Made by a program: the position numbers and the translations under genes. Below the pieces are notes generated by a model. That model made no database searches. It worked only from the letters and a program-made list of their open reading frames with translations, and was not told the origin of the DNA. This document shows positions 22,407-34,242 of a stretch of 64,000 bases of DNA, one piece after another. Positions within the stretch are counted from its first letter, which is position 1, and every line of letters starts with the position of its first letter. The stretch comes from Melampsora larici-populina 98AG31 (taxonomy: Eukaryota > Basidiomycota > Pucciniomycetes > Pucciniales > Melampsoraceae), in assembly GCF_000204055.1 (NCBI RefSeq), contig NW_006768805.1, positions 77,307 to 141,306 of the forward strand. The letters are read 5' to 3'.

Positions 22407-25400
22407 TCATTTGAGAGACTCGACAATTGGTAACTTTGACAGGATAGGTGTGCGATCAATTTCCAGCGCGGACTTCTCCAATGGGGTTAAAGTCGCAAGA
22501 TATTGTGATGAATAGCAGTCGATGGGAAGTCCAGAGGGTGCAGGATCTTCTGAGATTATTGGATTTGAGCATCGAATTCGAGGTCGTGAAGGGCGGCCGT
22601 TGTTTGGACTGCTAGAGTTTTCTGGGGGCGACTTTCTTGGCTTCAGATTACTATCGTCTATCCTAGCTTTGTACTCGTCCAAAAGGATTAAGGTATTGGT
22701 AAGTTCTACGCTACGCCACATCAACTTGTGGATGTGACATGTTGATTCATTGTTTTCGGTATTAACACAGGTTTCATGATCTGTCTCATCTTCACTACAA
22801 GCGGCTTGGAGAATGGTCGTAAGGGGCCACAATGGAGGTTTTGAGAGTACCACCCGCTCACGTAGCTTCTTCAACTGTTGAAGAGTTCATTCAGTCAGAT
22901 GAATTACATTGAAAGGGGTCTATGAAGTGTGATAGGACGTACATATCTGTGTCAAGCACGTCGCCGGACGGCACTGGCGGCACGCTTCCTTCGAGTCTCA
23001 TCCCACACTTGTTGCTTATGCCTGAAGGGAGTTGAAATTTCAGACATGAAGCATTGAGAGAAAAGTGGTGCCAATAATTGAGACAGAACATAGACGCACC
23101 CTTTTGTTAGAGATCGGACACGTGTAATCAAAGTTGTCCTGAGGACTGGTATGTTTTCTTCATCGAGTAACACCCCACTATATTCGTTGCACTCAGCTAG
23201 TTTGATGAAGATTCGAAATGCTAAATCCCACAGCCATTTGTTCTTGCTTGCATTTGGGGACTTGTCAAAGTCGGGACGGAAACTTGATACTCCAACGGCT
23301 TGCATCATGGTCCACATGACTGCCAGCTGCTGGGGTGTAGCTTTCGGATGTCCCGGTCCGTTGGTGTAAGGAAAATGGGGATCGGATGTAGTCGAAGCCT
23401 GTCCTGAGGGCACCAGACAAGGATCAAGCGTGTCAAGGTTAGTATCAAACTTCCATGCCTGCCTATCAGCTTCAGTTGCCGCAGCAGGTAAGCCGCCCTC
23501 GCTCGGCCTACGCCCCAAAAGAGTGTCGATATGATGTCGCATCCATGACTACATGGCTCACGTCAGCTAGTTATATCCCCTCGGATTTGAATCGAAGACT
23601 CACTGCACATCTTCCTCCACGGATTTTTTTGGGGGGTGGCGGGCTTGGTTTTACATCAGTAAGGGTGTTCACAACCTGCGAAAGAACCTTCAGTTCTTGG
23701 ACGACAAGGTCAAGTCGGTGGTTTGTTTCGTCTAGTGAGTGTTTGACTTGATCTGATGGTTTCATGCGCAAAGATCAGTACTCGACTGAGGTAGGCTAAT
23801 CTCAACGCACCAAATACTAGGACTTACAAAATTTGGTTCGCCATTCGGGGTCGTTGTTGGATTTCTCGCTAGGAATCGAGTCACGAGCAGGGGAGTCGTC
23901 GAAATCAGGAGCAGAGCTCATTGCGGCTGGTGAAGATGGCATGTGTGTACAGGGTGGTGTGGATGCGCGGCGTCTGTCTTGTCGTTTTCTAGTAGGCTGG
24001 GGTCCAGGAGATTGATTGTCCTCATCTGATTGAATCATGAGTTCATCAGAAAAACTACTTGTACGACTATTGTTGTCTTCATTCAGAGACGAGTCATCAT
24101 CTGATACGTCCATTTGCTTTTGTATTTTGGGGCGTGGCCGAAGCGTGGGGGTAAGGTGTTTGCAAGTCCGACGGGATTTGCGAGTGGAGGTCGAGGAAGG
24201 TTCAGATAATTCCTGCTGCTCCAAACTTGCAAGATCGGTCTGAGCTGTGTCTTCTTCAGGGGCGGGTTCTGCTGATGTACCAACTTTGCGGTGTGAATAT
24301 GCATCAGCACCCTGCAACACTTATGTAAACACGCAGAAACACTCACCTGACTCCGCTGTTTTTTCCTGCTGAATCGATTCTGGTAAGATAAAAGGTACGA
24401 ATTAGTTTAAAATTTCTCAAGGATGTAAAATACAAAGATGAAGGAACACACTTGTTTGTGATTTTGGTTGCGGCACCTCAAATGAAACATGAGGAGAGAT
24501 TTCTCGACTTTTCCCCTTCCTTGCTCCTTTTCGGATTGCCGCTTTTAATTGAAGTTCTGGTGTCAGCTGCTACCCTTGCCGTTGTAATGCAGGATTTCTC
24601 AACACATAGCGCTTACATTTAAGTGGGTTCGTGTCTTGCACACTCGTAGACGTGTTTGGTGGGGGAAGATCAGATGTGCTGGTATCCTTCTTTTGTTTAC
24701 CTTTTCGCTTGTTCTGCTTGGGATGTATCAGCTGGGATTTGGGGTGGTTCAAGACTTGTTCAGGCGATGTTGAACGTTGATCAGGAGTTTCCGCGGGTTG
24801 TATACGTGCTGGTTCATCTGGGCCAAGAAGATTGCAGTTAGTTCCAAGTAGAATTCGACATTCAATTCAGTATCGTGATCTAGGTGATTACCTTTTTGGC
24901 TACCGAGAACCTCACTTGATTGACTTGCAGGTTGTAAAGATTGGATGGCGTTATGAGATTCTGGAATAATCATAAGAACAAGTTTGAAATGTCAGTCCGT
25001 GTTGCTCTGATGATGAAAAGAGTCCCAAACCTTCGAGCGTCGGAGGCGATTGAGATCGTGGTTTTGGAAGTGTGAATCGAAACAAATGCCTGGGGATGAC
25101 GACTGCCCAAATTATATCATGCTGTCAGCTAGGAACTCGTGTATTGATTCAAGAAAAAACGTACTTAGATCCCAATACTCGTCACACATGGCCACAAGTG
25201 TATCCTTATCAAGACCTCGGCCATTCAAGCCAACATGTTCAATCATATTTATCAATTCTGATGTCTCATGAAGATTGAAATCATGATTCGGCGATGCTGG
25301 TGGATCGTTGTGAACTACTGAAGCCTCCTGAGTATCGGAAATTTGGGCCAGGGAACTTGCATCTTGAGTGCTTTTGCTGGTCTTGTTCGAGTTCAGCTTG

Positions 25401-25853
25401 GACCGAGTGTTGTGACCCGAAGGAATCCTGGAGGCTGAGGGGTCTACCCTAGGCTTTTTAGTTTTTGTGTATTTGTCAAGGAGCTCGATCAATCGGACAC
25501 AACTCGTCTTTGGTCCAACCGGGACACCGACGTCGTCTAGACGCTGGGATATGTCTTGTTCCAGCCCAAGTTGCTGCGCTCCTTATATCAATGGAAGGAT
25601 TGTATAATCCAAAATAGTTTAGACGCAACATAAAAAAACGGGAAGGAAGATTGGATGAAGACAGGGAACATGTCTTACCGGTATCTGAACCTGCAGATGG
25701 ATTTTTACGCTTCCTGGATGTTTTAGACCCTGTGGCGACGATATCTTGTAATGTAGAGTCTTCGGAAAGTGGTTGTGGATCTGATGTAGCTGATTTCTGA
25801 CCTTTACATTGGCCTCGCAAGACTCGAGAGGAAGGGATTGATCCTGAAGACAT
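22407..25853 (-). CDS. CACTA cargo gene 1: long basic/acidic protein with SEDETDHE motif
   Basis: Multi-exon - strand gene beginning at ATG 25853 (MSSGSIPSSRVLRG). Exons I can join in phase are 25853-25679, 25536-25165, 25090-25031, 24960-24892 and 24817-24617. Later exons lie near 24520-24340, 24320-23826, 23760-23590, 23545-22950 and 22870-22407, with boundaries unresolved. The first half is Ser/Lys/Pro-rich and probably disordered. A coiled segment (NHRLDLVVQELKVLSQVVNTL) follows, then a conserved-looking domain (WKFDTNLDTLDP, KNKWLWDLAFRIFIKLAE), a basic helix (ETRRKRAASAVRRRA), then CSEDETDHET and WRSVELTNTLILLDEYK. The last part follows a pattern I recall from many basidiomycete proteins of unknown function (Arg-rich helix, then SSDESDHE-like, then WRS..(V/L)...L..LD). 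A TnpA-like DNA-binding accessory role is inferred only from position. Confidence 0.55.
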
Positions 25854-27177
25854 TGCAAATCTAAGACAAAGATCTAAATAATGAATAATTGGGAGCTGTT
25901 TGATCACTTAAATGGAGAATCAGATAGTCCGGATTGTGAGCTTGATAAAACAACAAAAGGATGCTGTGATCAAACTACATACATATCTATTTCTTCATTG
26001 GATTGTGTTCGCGCAGTTCATTCAAACTATTGAGATACATGCGGTGACAAATAAAAGATACTGATCATCATCAGCTCACCTCAAATGATTACAAAGGTTT
26101 ACCAAGGCAATGATCTGGGGCCGTATGAATGAATCCTACTCCTCAAATTTCTTTCATTTTACTGACAACTCAGCAGAAACAAATGCATACCTCTCAAAGA
26201 AACTAATAGGTTGACATGGTGATCCCCGTGCTTATGTTCTATAGTGAATCGCCGCTCAGCATTCTCTTACTTACATAATTAGGAGGACAACAAAAAAGCA
26301 AGATGATAAAAATGGGCAAACCACGTTGATGTGTCAGTCACAATAAATTCAAGTGATACCCCTCAGAAAAATCAAAAGGTTGGCATGAAGATTCCCGTGT
26401 ATACTATCCACCTTTTTCTATAGTGAATGGCCCCTCGGCATTTTCCTAGTTACAATTATATAATTGGGACAAACAAAAACAAAGACCTTTTATTTTACCC
26501 CCACTTGCTTATAATTCGATGACTGTTACGACACCAGCTAAGATTGACGTGTATACCGTGTATTTGGAGTCAAGTATACAGTATACAAAATGTCATCCAG
26601 ACAACATATCAGTTGCATCTTCTTCAGTCTTGAGTTATCTTCGTTATATTGAACGAGATCAACCAAGAAGCAGAGACCTTCACTGCTTGGCCGCCTTTGT
26701 TTACTTGGATGAGCCTGTTTGTGATTGACATATCTCGCTCTCATCTCACTCTCCTTCAAAACCGGAGTCTTGGTGCATCAACCTCTGTGCTTAAATAGAC
26801 TACTGACCCAGCCACCCTTTAAGCATCACCTCCAGCGATTTCTGTCTCATGGTCCCATTAATCTTGATCAACAATTTGTACTTTACCGTTGTATAAGTAC
26901 CTTTGATTTTCAAAGGTACAATCATAATCTTGATTTGTGAATAAGCCACCAATTGACTGTGTTTTTCTGCTTCTAGCTCCAGTTACGTCTGATCTATCAC
27001 AAAGTCTCTGTTCTCTTCAATCAAATAACTCTTCTTATAATTCAAAGGTACGCACTATCTGATGTCAAACTCTTGATTCTATGTTGAGATAATCTCATCA
27101 GGTTTTTCCTTAGGACCCTTGTCGATTCCGCTTTGGATCTTTTTCATTCAACTTACATACAATCAGTCCGCCTGATC
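25854..27177. other. Intergenic inside the CACTA element, with a diverged duplication
   Basis: No supported gene. It lies between two divergent genes (starts at 25853 - and 27178 +) and likely holds both promoters. A ~110-bp segment at 26195-26300 is repeated at 26361-26480. Confidence 0.45.
26195..26480. repeat. Diverged direct repeat of ~110 bp
   Basis: Both copies share AGGTTG(A/G)CATG, then CCCGTG, then CTATAGTGAAT(C/G)GCC(G/C)CTC(A/G)GCATT and TA(C)ATAATT/TATAATTGGGA...ACAA. They start near 26195 and 26361, spaced about 165 bp. The purpose is unknown; a subterminal or promoter repeat is possible. Confidence 0.6.
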
Positions 27178-28068
27178 ATGACCAAGTCGAAGAAGGGTAA
27201 GGGCGCCAAAACCGCTAGTCAACCAAACTCTGCTACCGAGGCCAATCCGGAACATGCAACTATATCGCCTTCAGCTCCGCCTGGAAGACCTTCAACAAGC
27301 GCGCCGACGAAAGAGGAACCAGGAACAGCACCAGGAGGGCCAACATTGCGTTCACCATTGGCGTTCCTTCCTTCATTCAATGCTTTTCAAGCCATGCCGC
27401 CGGAATCCACAACTGCCAACTGGATGAAAGTTCAAACTTTAGATGACGATCTCAAGGTCTTTCTACAACCAAACATAACCAAATCCTCAAAGGGCATCAC
27501 TAGCCTTAAGCTTTATCGCATCTTGGTTCACTTCAACCCCAAAACTTCTTCGCGACCCAGTAATCTCAAAGATCTTCTCTGGAGCAAATATGTCACGGAT
27601 GTTGCTCCCCTCCTGAAGCCTCACATTTTGCCTGAACCTGCTGCCTCCATGGAAACCAAATCATCATCTCACGACTTTGATCCTCTCAGCCGCAAGACCA
27701 CTCGCAAACAGCTCACCGAGGCCGTACATTCAGTCAACCGCCAATTTGTCATTCCATCCAATTCTCCGCGTGATTGCTTATTAGTCTTATATAAGGTATT
27801 TGTTGACAAAGATTTGTTCCTCCCCTGGCTCACCGATTTTATCAAGTCTCCCAAGGTTGTTCAACCAGAAAGGGTTCATACATTATCTATGGAGGAGCTT
27901 CGTATGACTTTGCAAGAACAAGCACCGCATGTATTTATACACTTGGGTCCAATGACCTTAAGTGTTCTCATCAATATTTACATCAAGTTTGTCTGTGATG
28001 AACCAGTGGGTGATGACGTGCTTGTGAAAGGGTTTCACTACTCCCTCTTTCGTCAACATGAGGAGTGA
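27178..28068 (+). CDS. CACTA cargo gene 2: unknown 296-aa protein
   Basis: Single open frame from ATG 27178 (MTKSKKGKGAKTASQ). A basic start is followed by a Pro/Thr/Ala-rich linker to about residue 75, then a compact domain: LDDDLKVFLQPNITKSSKGI, SLKLYRILVHFNPKTSSRPS, DLLWSKYVTDVAPLL, DCLLVLYKVFVDKDLFLPWL and LGPMTLSVLINIYIKFVCDEP. I do not recognise a family. The SLKLYRILVHFNP...LLWSKY segment has the spacing of a two-helix SAP-like module and resembles a segment of cargo gene 3 (SEIREILVSFYPHF...ALLISIFKKM), which hints at common ancestry or a shared DNA-binding role; this is weak. It lies divergent from cargo gene 1. Confidence 0.55.
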   Translation: MTKSKKGKGAKTASQPNSATEANPEHATISPSAPPGRPSTSAPTKEEPGTAPGGPTLRSPLAFLPSFNAFQAMPPESTTANWMKVQTLDDDLKVFLQPNITKSSKGITSLKLYRILVHFNPKTSSRPSNLKDLLWSKYVTDVAPLLKPHILPEPAASMETKSSSHDFDPLSRKTTRKQLTEAVHSVNRQFVIPSNSPRDCLLVLYKVFVDKDLFLPWLTDFIKSPKVVQPERVHTLSMEELRMTLQEQAPHVFIHLGPMTLSVLINIYIKFVCDEPVGDDVLVKGFHYSLFRQHEE

Positions 28069-28860
28069 TATCCTGATATACTATTGGTAAGTTGATTTTC
28101 GTGATGGTTTGACAATCATTTCCGATGTTGATCCTAACTTTCTCACCGCCTCACCCCCTTTTAGTGACAGTATCAAGCCTCGACCAAGACTGGATCTTTT
28201 GGAAACTGTCTACAAATTGCTTACCGTCTAAGAATATTTCCCATCTTGCTTGTCTCCTCAGCATTCATGTTGGGTCTTTTATGCTGTGGTCTATTTTTTT
28301 GTATCGTCACTCAATTTGATTGTACTTCTTCAATGTTGTGGTCTCATCTTTGTGTCACCCGTCTTCAAAATGTCGCTGCTTGCTTAAATAGAGATCAACA
28401 GCGATCACAGATGAGTTCGTCTTCAAAAGAGGAGCTATACAGCTTCATCCCAGACGGGATATAGCATTATCATCATATACCTATGTGCTCACAATCATAC
28501 CAACAGCAGAGTTTCATCACACATGTAAAAATATTTATACAACTTCATCTTGGGCAACACGATGTAGCATGATAATTACACAATCATGATAATAAAAACC
28601 ACCCCCTTTTAAAATACTTGATCAAGTTAGATACGCTCGTGTGATACATGCACTTTGCAGCAGAAGTCTATAGCAAATTCAATAGCAATATATTCTCTAC
28701 GACCAACATGAATGAATATCACATGTTAAACCTGTATCAGGATGGGTTGGAACTCGACTGTTCTTAGAAAAACAGCAAGAATCATGTTATCAGACCGTAT
28801 CTAAGAGGAATTTCAGAGTCAAAACTGACCTGAGATAGATTGAGATGACGTCTTGTCAAT
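28069..28860. other. Intergenic inside the CACTA element
   Basis: No supported gene; it lies between the convergent cargo genes 2 and 3. Confidence 0.4.
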
Positions 28861-30290
28861 TCAACAAGCTTCCAGAAGTGTTTTGTCTCCTTCTTCATCA
28901 CCTTTCAATAAAGGGCTTATATTTGAATCTTCAGCAATATCCGATACACTTTCAGCAAACGGGGCCCTAACATTATCAATCGTTATTGAATGACCAAATC
29001 AGAAATGAGTAACTCGATGCATGGTAGCAACTTCGATGTACCACACAAAACTCTCTGAGCTTACCTGTGGTACTCCAGCAAAGCCGAGATAAGCCCAGTC
29101 TCTCGAATAATTTGATGGAAAGTCGCCTTACGTGAATTCAAGGTTGCGAGTTTTATTTCAAGGGAATTTGCGAGTTCTTCATGTTGTATTGGGAAGAGTT
29201 CAGCCTGATTCAAAAGGAGATAGGTTACTTCGACTGCCTTGTGAGCATCTTCGAGCAATGATACAATCTTATGAAGTGCCACTAGAGAATCTTCATAAGC
29301 ATTGGCAATATCAGATACATTGTTGTCCACAGCCACTCGAGATTCTCCATCAGCCGCATGGATTTTGGAGTCGTGAGGTTCGTGATCGACTCCACCTTGA
29401 TCAACGTGTTTCAATGAAGGACTAAGTGTATCTGCGGGAAAGTCCCATCGATATTTGACATACAAGTTCCTGAATATTACAAAGCGTGACTTTAACATCA
29501 GTGTCATAGTCCAATAATCAGATACCACATAATCAGAGACTTTACAAGACCAAACTTACTCGTGATGCTCCACCAAAGCAGAAACCAAACCGGCTTGTTC
29601 AACATTTCTATCAAACATTATCTGACGTGACTTTAATTTTATCATGGCACCTCTGAGCTCGTGTTCCAATCGGTCGTGTTGTTTTGACGATAGATTGACC
29701 TCACGTAACAGAAGCTGGATCCCCTCGATGGACTCATGAGTCTCTTGAAGGTAAGAGGTGCTATCATGGAGGGCGTCTCGAGCAGTTTCGCGAAATGACT
29801 TGATGTGATCGATTTCCTGTTCATTGAGGTGTTTGTAGCTTCGGATGAACACCATGAGGCTCTCCGCCACTAGACGATAGTTCCCATTTTCAAGGTTCAA
29901 GAGACCGTGCAGGCTGAACATGTCTTTGCGATCAGAGTAGATATCAGATTCCGAAGAGATGAGGAATGCTCGAGCGGCCCGTGGCGGAAGCTCTAAAGGA
30001 GCTTTAAAGTGACTTGGAGGAGAGTTGTAACTGGGGATGACCACGTAAGATAGACGTTTTGCAACCATCTTTTTAAATATACTTATGAGGAGTGCGCGTT
30101 CGTCTTTTGCAGTTTCATCAAAATCAAAATGAGGATAGAACGAAACAAGGATTTCTCGGATTTCAGAAGTAGTGGCTTTCTTTATAATAAGTTCAGGATC
30201 GATCCGAGGGGTACCAGATCCAACCCCAACATACTGCAGAATCGAAATTGGTAGGAACACACAGTTAGTTTGAAAATCGGTGGACATCAT
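28861..30290 (-). CDS. CACTA cargo gene 3: 413-aa protein with duplicated helical exons
   Basis: Three exons in phase: 30290-29560, 29469-29065 and 28966-28861 (stop TGA). I do not recognise the family. The N-terminus has DPELIIKKATTSEIREILVSFYP, a possible SAP-like two-helix unit. The rest is mostly helical. The end of exon 1 (LQETHESIEGIQLLL...RQIMFDRNVEQAGLVSALVEHHE) and the end of exon 2 (LLEDAHKAVEVTYLLLNQ...KATFHQIIRETGLISALLEYHR) are clearly homologous and both finish at the same splice phase, so an exon has been duplicated in tandem. The protein starts with two Met codons (30290, 30287). Function unknown; a multimerising accessory protein is possible. Confidence 0.6.
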
Positions 30291-30881
30291 GATTATCGTA
30301 AAAGTGATTGAAGGGAATGATCAAAGTTAAATTTTGCCCAGAAGCTTTGTGACGCACACTTTGATTTGCAGATGAATGTAAGGTCTGATCGAATTGTACA
30401 TAGAATTAGAAGCTTCTCCGATTTACCCTACATCTTTTTCCTTGTAACAATCTGACCAAGATATATTGGTGAAGATTGAGGAGTGTGTGGGGCATATTTA
30501 TCTTCATCACAAAACATCAAAGCACGTTCATGTCTCAGTGCTAACACCCCTCATTATTCATCAATGCAATCAAGCCAGAAGTACTCTATAACGTACTTGT
30601 GATAATCTTGTAAGCAAATTCTATGTTCATCATTTCTCTTTCCATGACCATGATCATACTGTAAAAGTTGTGTCAAGCAATTCAAAATGAAACAAACACT
30701 TACAAACTTCCGATGGATCTTCCAATTCAGGAAATATCCATTGGTCAACTGGGCAGTTTGTCTCCACCTCCATTTGATTCTGTCTGATCCACTCGTACAA
30801 TATCATCTCATATATGTACTCTCTTAAATGTTACAGCGTAATAAGCCGACCAATTTAATAAACAAGTGAATTCGTCATAAC

Positions 30882-31466
30882 ATGAAGGTCACGCCGCCGC
30901 GACTCCTTCGAGGATCATTTCACAAGTCATCATCCTCATTCTTTACAAATCCTCTTCACAATAGCCTTTCAAATCAAGAATCACCTTGCATTCAAATACT
31001 TACACAGCTTCATAGACCCGCTATCTTCTACAAAACCATTTCATTTGATTTTTCTATCCTTTTATCTGTCATAACTCAACTTTGGCTTTACCTTTGGCCT
31101 TGTTGTCTACTTTGGCCACGATTTCCACGGTCTTGCGCTCCCCTTCAAAGGCCATATAGCCAAATGTGTACGTCTATATCTTTCTATTCCTTACCTAGAA
31201 CTCTCGTGGGTGAAGCTAACCATCATGCGGTTACTAGCGATCAGGCTTCACAGGCTTCACAGGCTTCACAAGATTCACAAGATTCACAAGATTCACCGGC
31301 TTCATAAGATTCACCGGCTTCACCGGCTTCAAACTATAGGGAGGATTCAAACCTTGCAAGCAAACCAAATCCCTCCATATCACCGGCCCCCGAACTTCCC
31401 AACCTCTGTCCTTCCACCATCAAGGGACGCAAGCGGACCACTGGTTCTCAATCCGTTCAAACTTGA
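30882..31466 (+). pseudogene. CACTA cargo ORF 4 with SQA/SQD repeats, interrupted by one in-frame stop
   Basis: The frame opens at ATG 30882 and reaches a TAA at 31305-31307 inside a 9-bp repeat array (SQASQASQASQDSQDSQDSPAS). Beyond the TAA the same frame continues for 52 codons with the same repeat (DSPASPASNYREDSN...TIKGRKRTTGSQS) to a TGA at 31464-31466. The TAA stands where the neighbouring units have CAA or CAG, so a single substitution probably made it. The upstream part has a hydrophobic segment (FDFSILLSVITQLWLYLWP). It may be a decayed gene, a read-through case, or a chance frame. Confidence 0.35.
31242..31330. repeat. 9-bp minisatellite (CAGGCTTCA / AAGATTCAC units)
   Basis: About ten consecutive 9-bp units alternate among CAGGCTTCA, CAAGATTCA and CCGGCTTCA. 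They encode SQA, SQD and SPA triplets in the frame from 30882. Confidence 0.85.
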
Positions 31467-31559
31467 AGGTGTGTTGAAGTTTAACACTTACACATACATT
31501 TGAAATTGTATTGACATTTTTAATTCTTATAGTTACCTTTTCTGAAATATGTGTTGCAT

Positions 31560-32060
31560 TTTTGGTATTTGGAATCCTCTCCGCCTTATTTGGGATCAAT
31601 GAATAAGTCCCTCTGGTGCTGTGATGTCTCATCAATCTTATAATCTTATAGTCTGACCTATATGAAAGTTATACACAATCAATGTCATCATTATTTTGAA
31701 TCCTCTCTCTCTTAATCAAAATCAATGAAGAAGTCCACTTAGTGGTGTGTAGTGTATGCGACCAATTACCTTCTGTAGTTTGGTCTATGTCAAAGTCTTT
31801 TACAAACAATTATCAACTATTCAGATTATTCTCGGAACTCTCTCAATCAATTTTTTGAATCATCTCTCTTATATGGAATACACAAATAAGTAGATCCAGT
31901 GCACCCTTGCCGGTTTTGGTATCTTAAGTATCCTATACACAAGTTTTTTTTGGAATTCTCTTGATCTTGTTTGGAATTTTGAATAAGTTGGTCATCTGGT
32001 GCCGTGTAGTTTTTGTTATCTCACCTTATGTAGTTTGGTCTAAATCAAGATTTGTTATCC
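31560..32060. repeat. Four degenerate tandem copies of a ~95-160 bp unit
   Basis: Related segments start near 31568, 31697, 31856 and 31951. Each has GGAAT(C/T)CTCT..., then (A)ATGAATAAGT, then a GGTG(C/T) GTG(T)AG stretch. Three also share TAGTTTGGTCTA(TA/AA)TCAA(A)G or a close variant. They are too diverged to be recent and have no coding capacity. Confidence 0.55.
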
Positions 32061-32512
32061 ATGATTATAAAGCAATCAAAATTAATTTCTTTGCTATGTA
32101 ACAATGTCAACCTTTGAGATTCATCGCATAGGCATCACTTCTTGGTATCCTAATACCATCACAGGTAAGATTTTTCTTTCGTCAGCAGCTTTGGTCAGAC
32201 ACACTTGAGATATAGTGCCTTTAAAAATGGTGGCTATATACTAGCCAAATTTGAAAACTCCCATATTTTCAACTTTGATAAGAGAGCACAACGATTTCCT
32301 GATTTATCTGCATCCTACAAGGGTTGAGTAACAAAATAAAATCAAAGTAGATCTAATAGCTACGGTACGATTGAGCTACAGTACTTGTGATATAAAATGG
32401 ATATGACATGCTCATGATGAAGTACAATTTATTTGACAAATAAATTGAAAGTATCAAACTGATGGAGTTGTTAGATCGAAACACTTGGTTTTGATTGAGC
32501 ATTCATAAATGC

Positions 32513-32922
32513 TCAATGGGAAGGTTCATCAGTGGATTCAAATTCGTATTCGTATTGAAAATCTACATCTTCAGGCGCTACAAACCGCCGGATCAGTCTC
32601 TCGTGCGTCTTGATACGGTGATTAGCCAAATCTAACTTTTCCTGCATATCCATTGCTTCCACTTCCAAATCCTCAACCCTAAGTTGCAACAGGCGGATAT
32701 CTCTGGTGGCTCGATGCATGAGAGACTTCACCTGTATCATGGTGCTTGCTGAACAAAAACAAGATAAAAGTCAGAGGGACCCTGGTAGGAGTCACTGATT
32801 CCGAAAGTATGCGCACCATTGACCTGTTGTATCTCTTGTATCTGTTTGAAGAGTTCGATGCCTGCTTTCTTCCCGATTGTGGCTGATGGGGTGTTCAATT
32901 CAGCCAATTGTTCCTCAAACAT
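32513..32922 (-). CDS. CACTA cargo gene 5: short coiled-coil protein, paralogue of cargo gene 6
   Basis: Two exons in phase: about 32922-32817 (5' limit uncertain; ATG at 32922) and 32748-32513. The predicted protein reads MFEEQLAELNTPSATIGKKAGIELF, then MIQVKSLMHRATRDIRLLQLRVEDLEVEAMDMQEKL, then NHRIKTHERLIRRFVAPED and an acidic end. The coil plus THERLI motif matches the C-terminus of the gene at 34243-36057 (QEIQTHERCIIQLMEHD), so the two are probably a duplicate pair and this one is shortened. Function unknown. Confidence 0.5.
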
Positions 32923-34242
32923 TTGTGCTGAAATATGAGGTCGAGTTTGATTTAACTGGCTGCTACCTACCAAAGGCACCAGAAGAGAAATTTGCAGTAC
33001 TGACCTTTATTCTTTCGCACATTTTCCTTCTCTCCGCTTACGCCCACATCAGACACCTTTGAGACTGAATGACTCCCTTGGATATCTTGAAACATGACAA
33101 AGATACGTCAGGAGAATTTCACACGAGAGAAGACGAACTATTAACCTTGTGGAACAACGCCAAGCACTTTACAATGAGCAAATTGAGAAAGATTTGGAGC
33201 CTCGGGTACATCAACCGGGGGATAGTGATTGGTTATTTCTCGAAGACTCTGCTGGGACATGATTACATTCAAATGCGGAAGAATAGGAATTGCTTTTGAA
33301 GACTCTGGCTAAGTCAAATACAGAGACAAAGATAAATCAGCCTCTTTCCGATTTCAAAAAAGATTTATCGGAGCTATACTTGGAAAGAAAGACCAAACCA
33401 CACGATGATGTTTTTGAGGCTGATTCTCAGAACTCTTCAGGGATAGAGTCCACGAGTGTTGAGGTTATATACTAATTATAATAATGATGCGTGAAGGGAG
33501 AATTTGGTGGAGTTTCCTGTAGTGGGGATCACATTTGTCTTATTGAGTTCAATCAAATCGAATTTATTGCTTCAAATCTCATGACTCAATCTCTGAGAGT
33601 TCAGAATCACAAATGATGCGAAGGGCTAAGAGTCGAACGTTTTCTAATTCATCCCAGTGACAATGCAATAGGCTGCAGTATTTGTCACGTAGCAATTAGA
33701 AAACACCGGTGTTAGAAAACCTGATTTCTATGGATATTACGCGGGTTTTCTAATCTTACATGATTAGTTGAGTATATATTGAAGATATGCAACTCACCTC
33801 ACAGTGATTGACATATATAAATAGGTATTTTGATTCTCTTAATTAAGGAGCTCTCAATAACAAAGAGGGCAGAATGTAAGTGGATCGACATATACGTGAA
33901 GAGGGATTTCATCCAAGTCGTTCTGATGTGCCATTTTGTATAGAGCTCTTTGTATATAAATAATAAAGAGATCGTTTGATCATCCCAGAAAAGTGCAATC
34001 ATCCTGCTTTGATGAATTACCTAATGACTACTACATGTCGCAAATTAAACAAAAAGATTGTGCTTGATAGAACACTGAATAGTTGTAACAAGTCATCCAT
34101 AATATAAAGTATACATTGTACCACATGTCACCAGGACAGTAAGATCATGAATGAAGCCAATCAAATTTAAAGCAGATTTAAATGAAAATTGTAAAAACTG
34201 TCATACACAACAATATCTTGAAATAAACTGGTCGCTGATTAA
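32923..34242. other. Intergenic inside the CACTA element
   Basis: Short + strand frames at 33069-33299 and 33290-33475 have no recognisable motif and no clear splice join. I do not call a gene. Confidence 0.35.

Noticed and set aside
33069..33475. Two + strand frames in the CACTA element
   Set aside because: No recognisable motif, no phase-consistent splice, and likely chance frames in AT-rich DNA.
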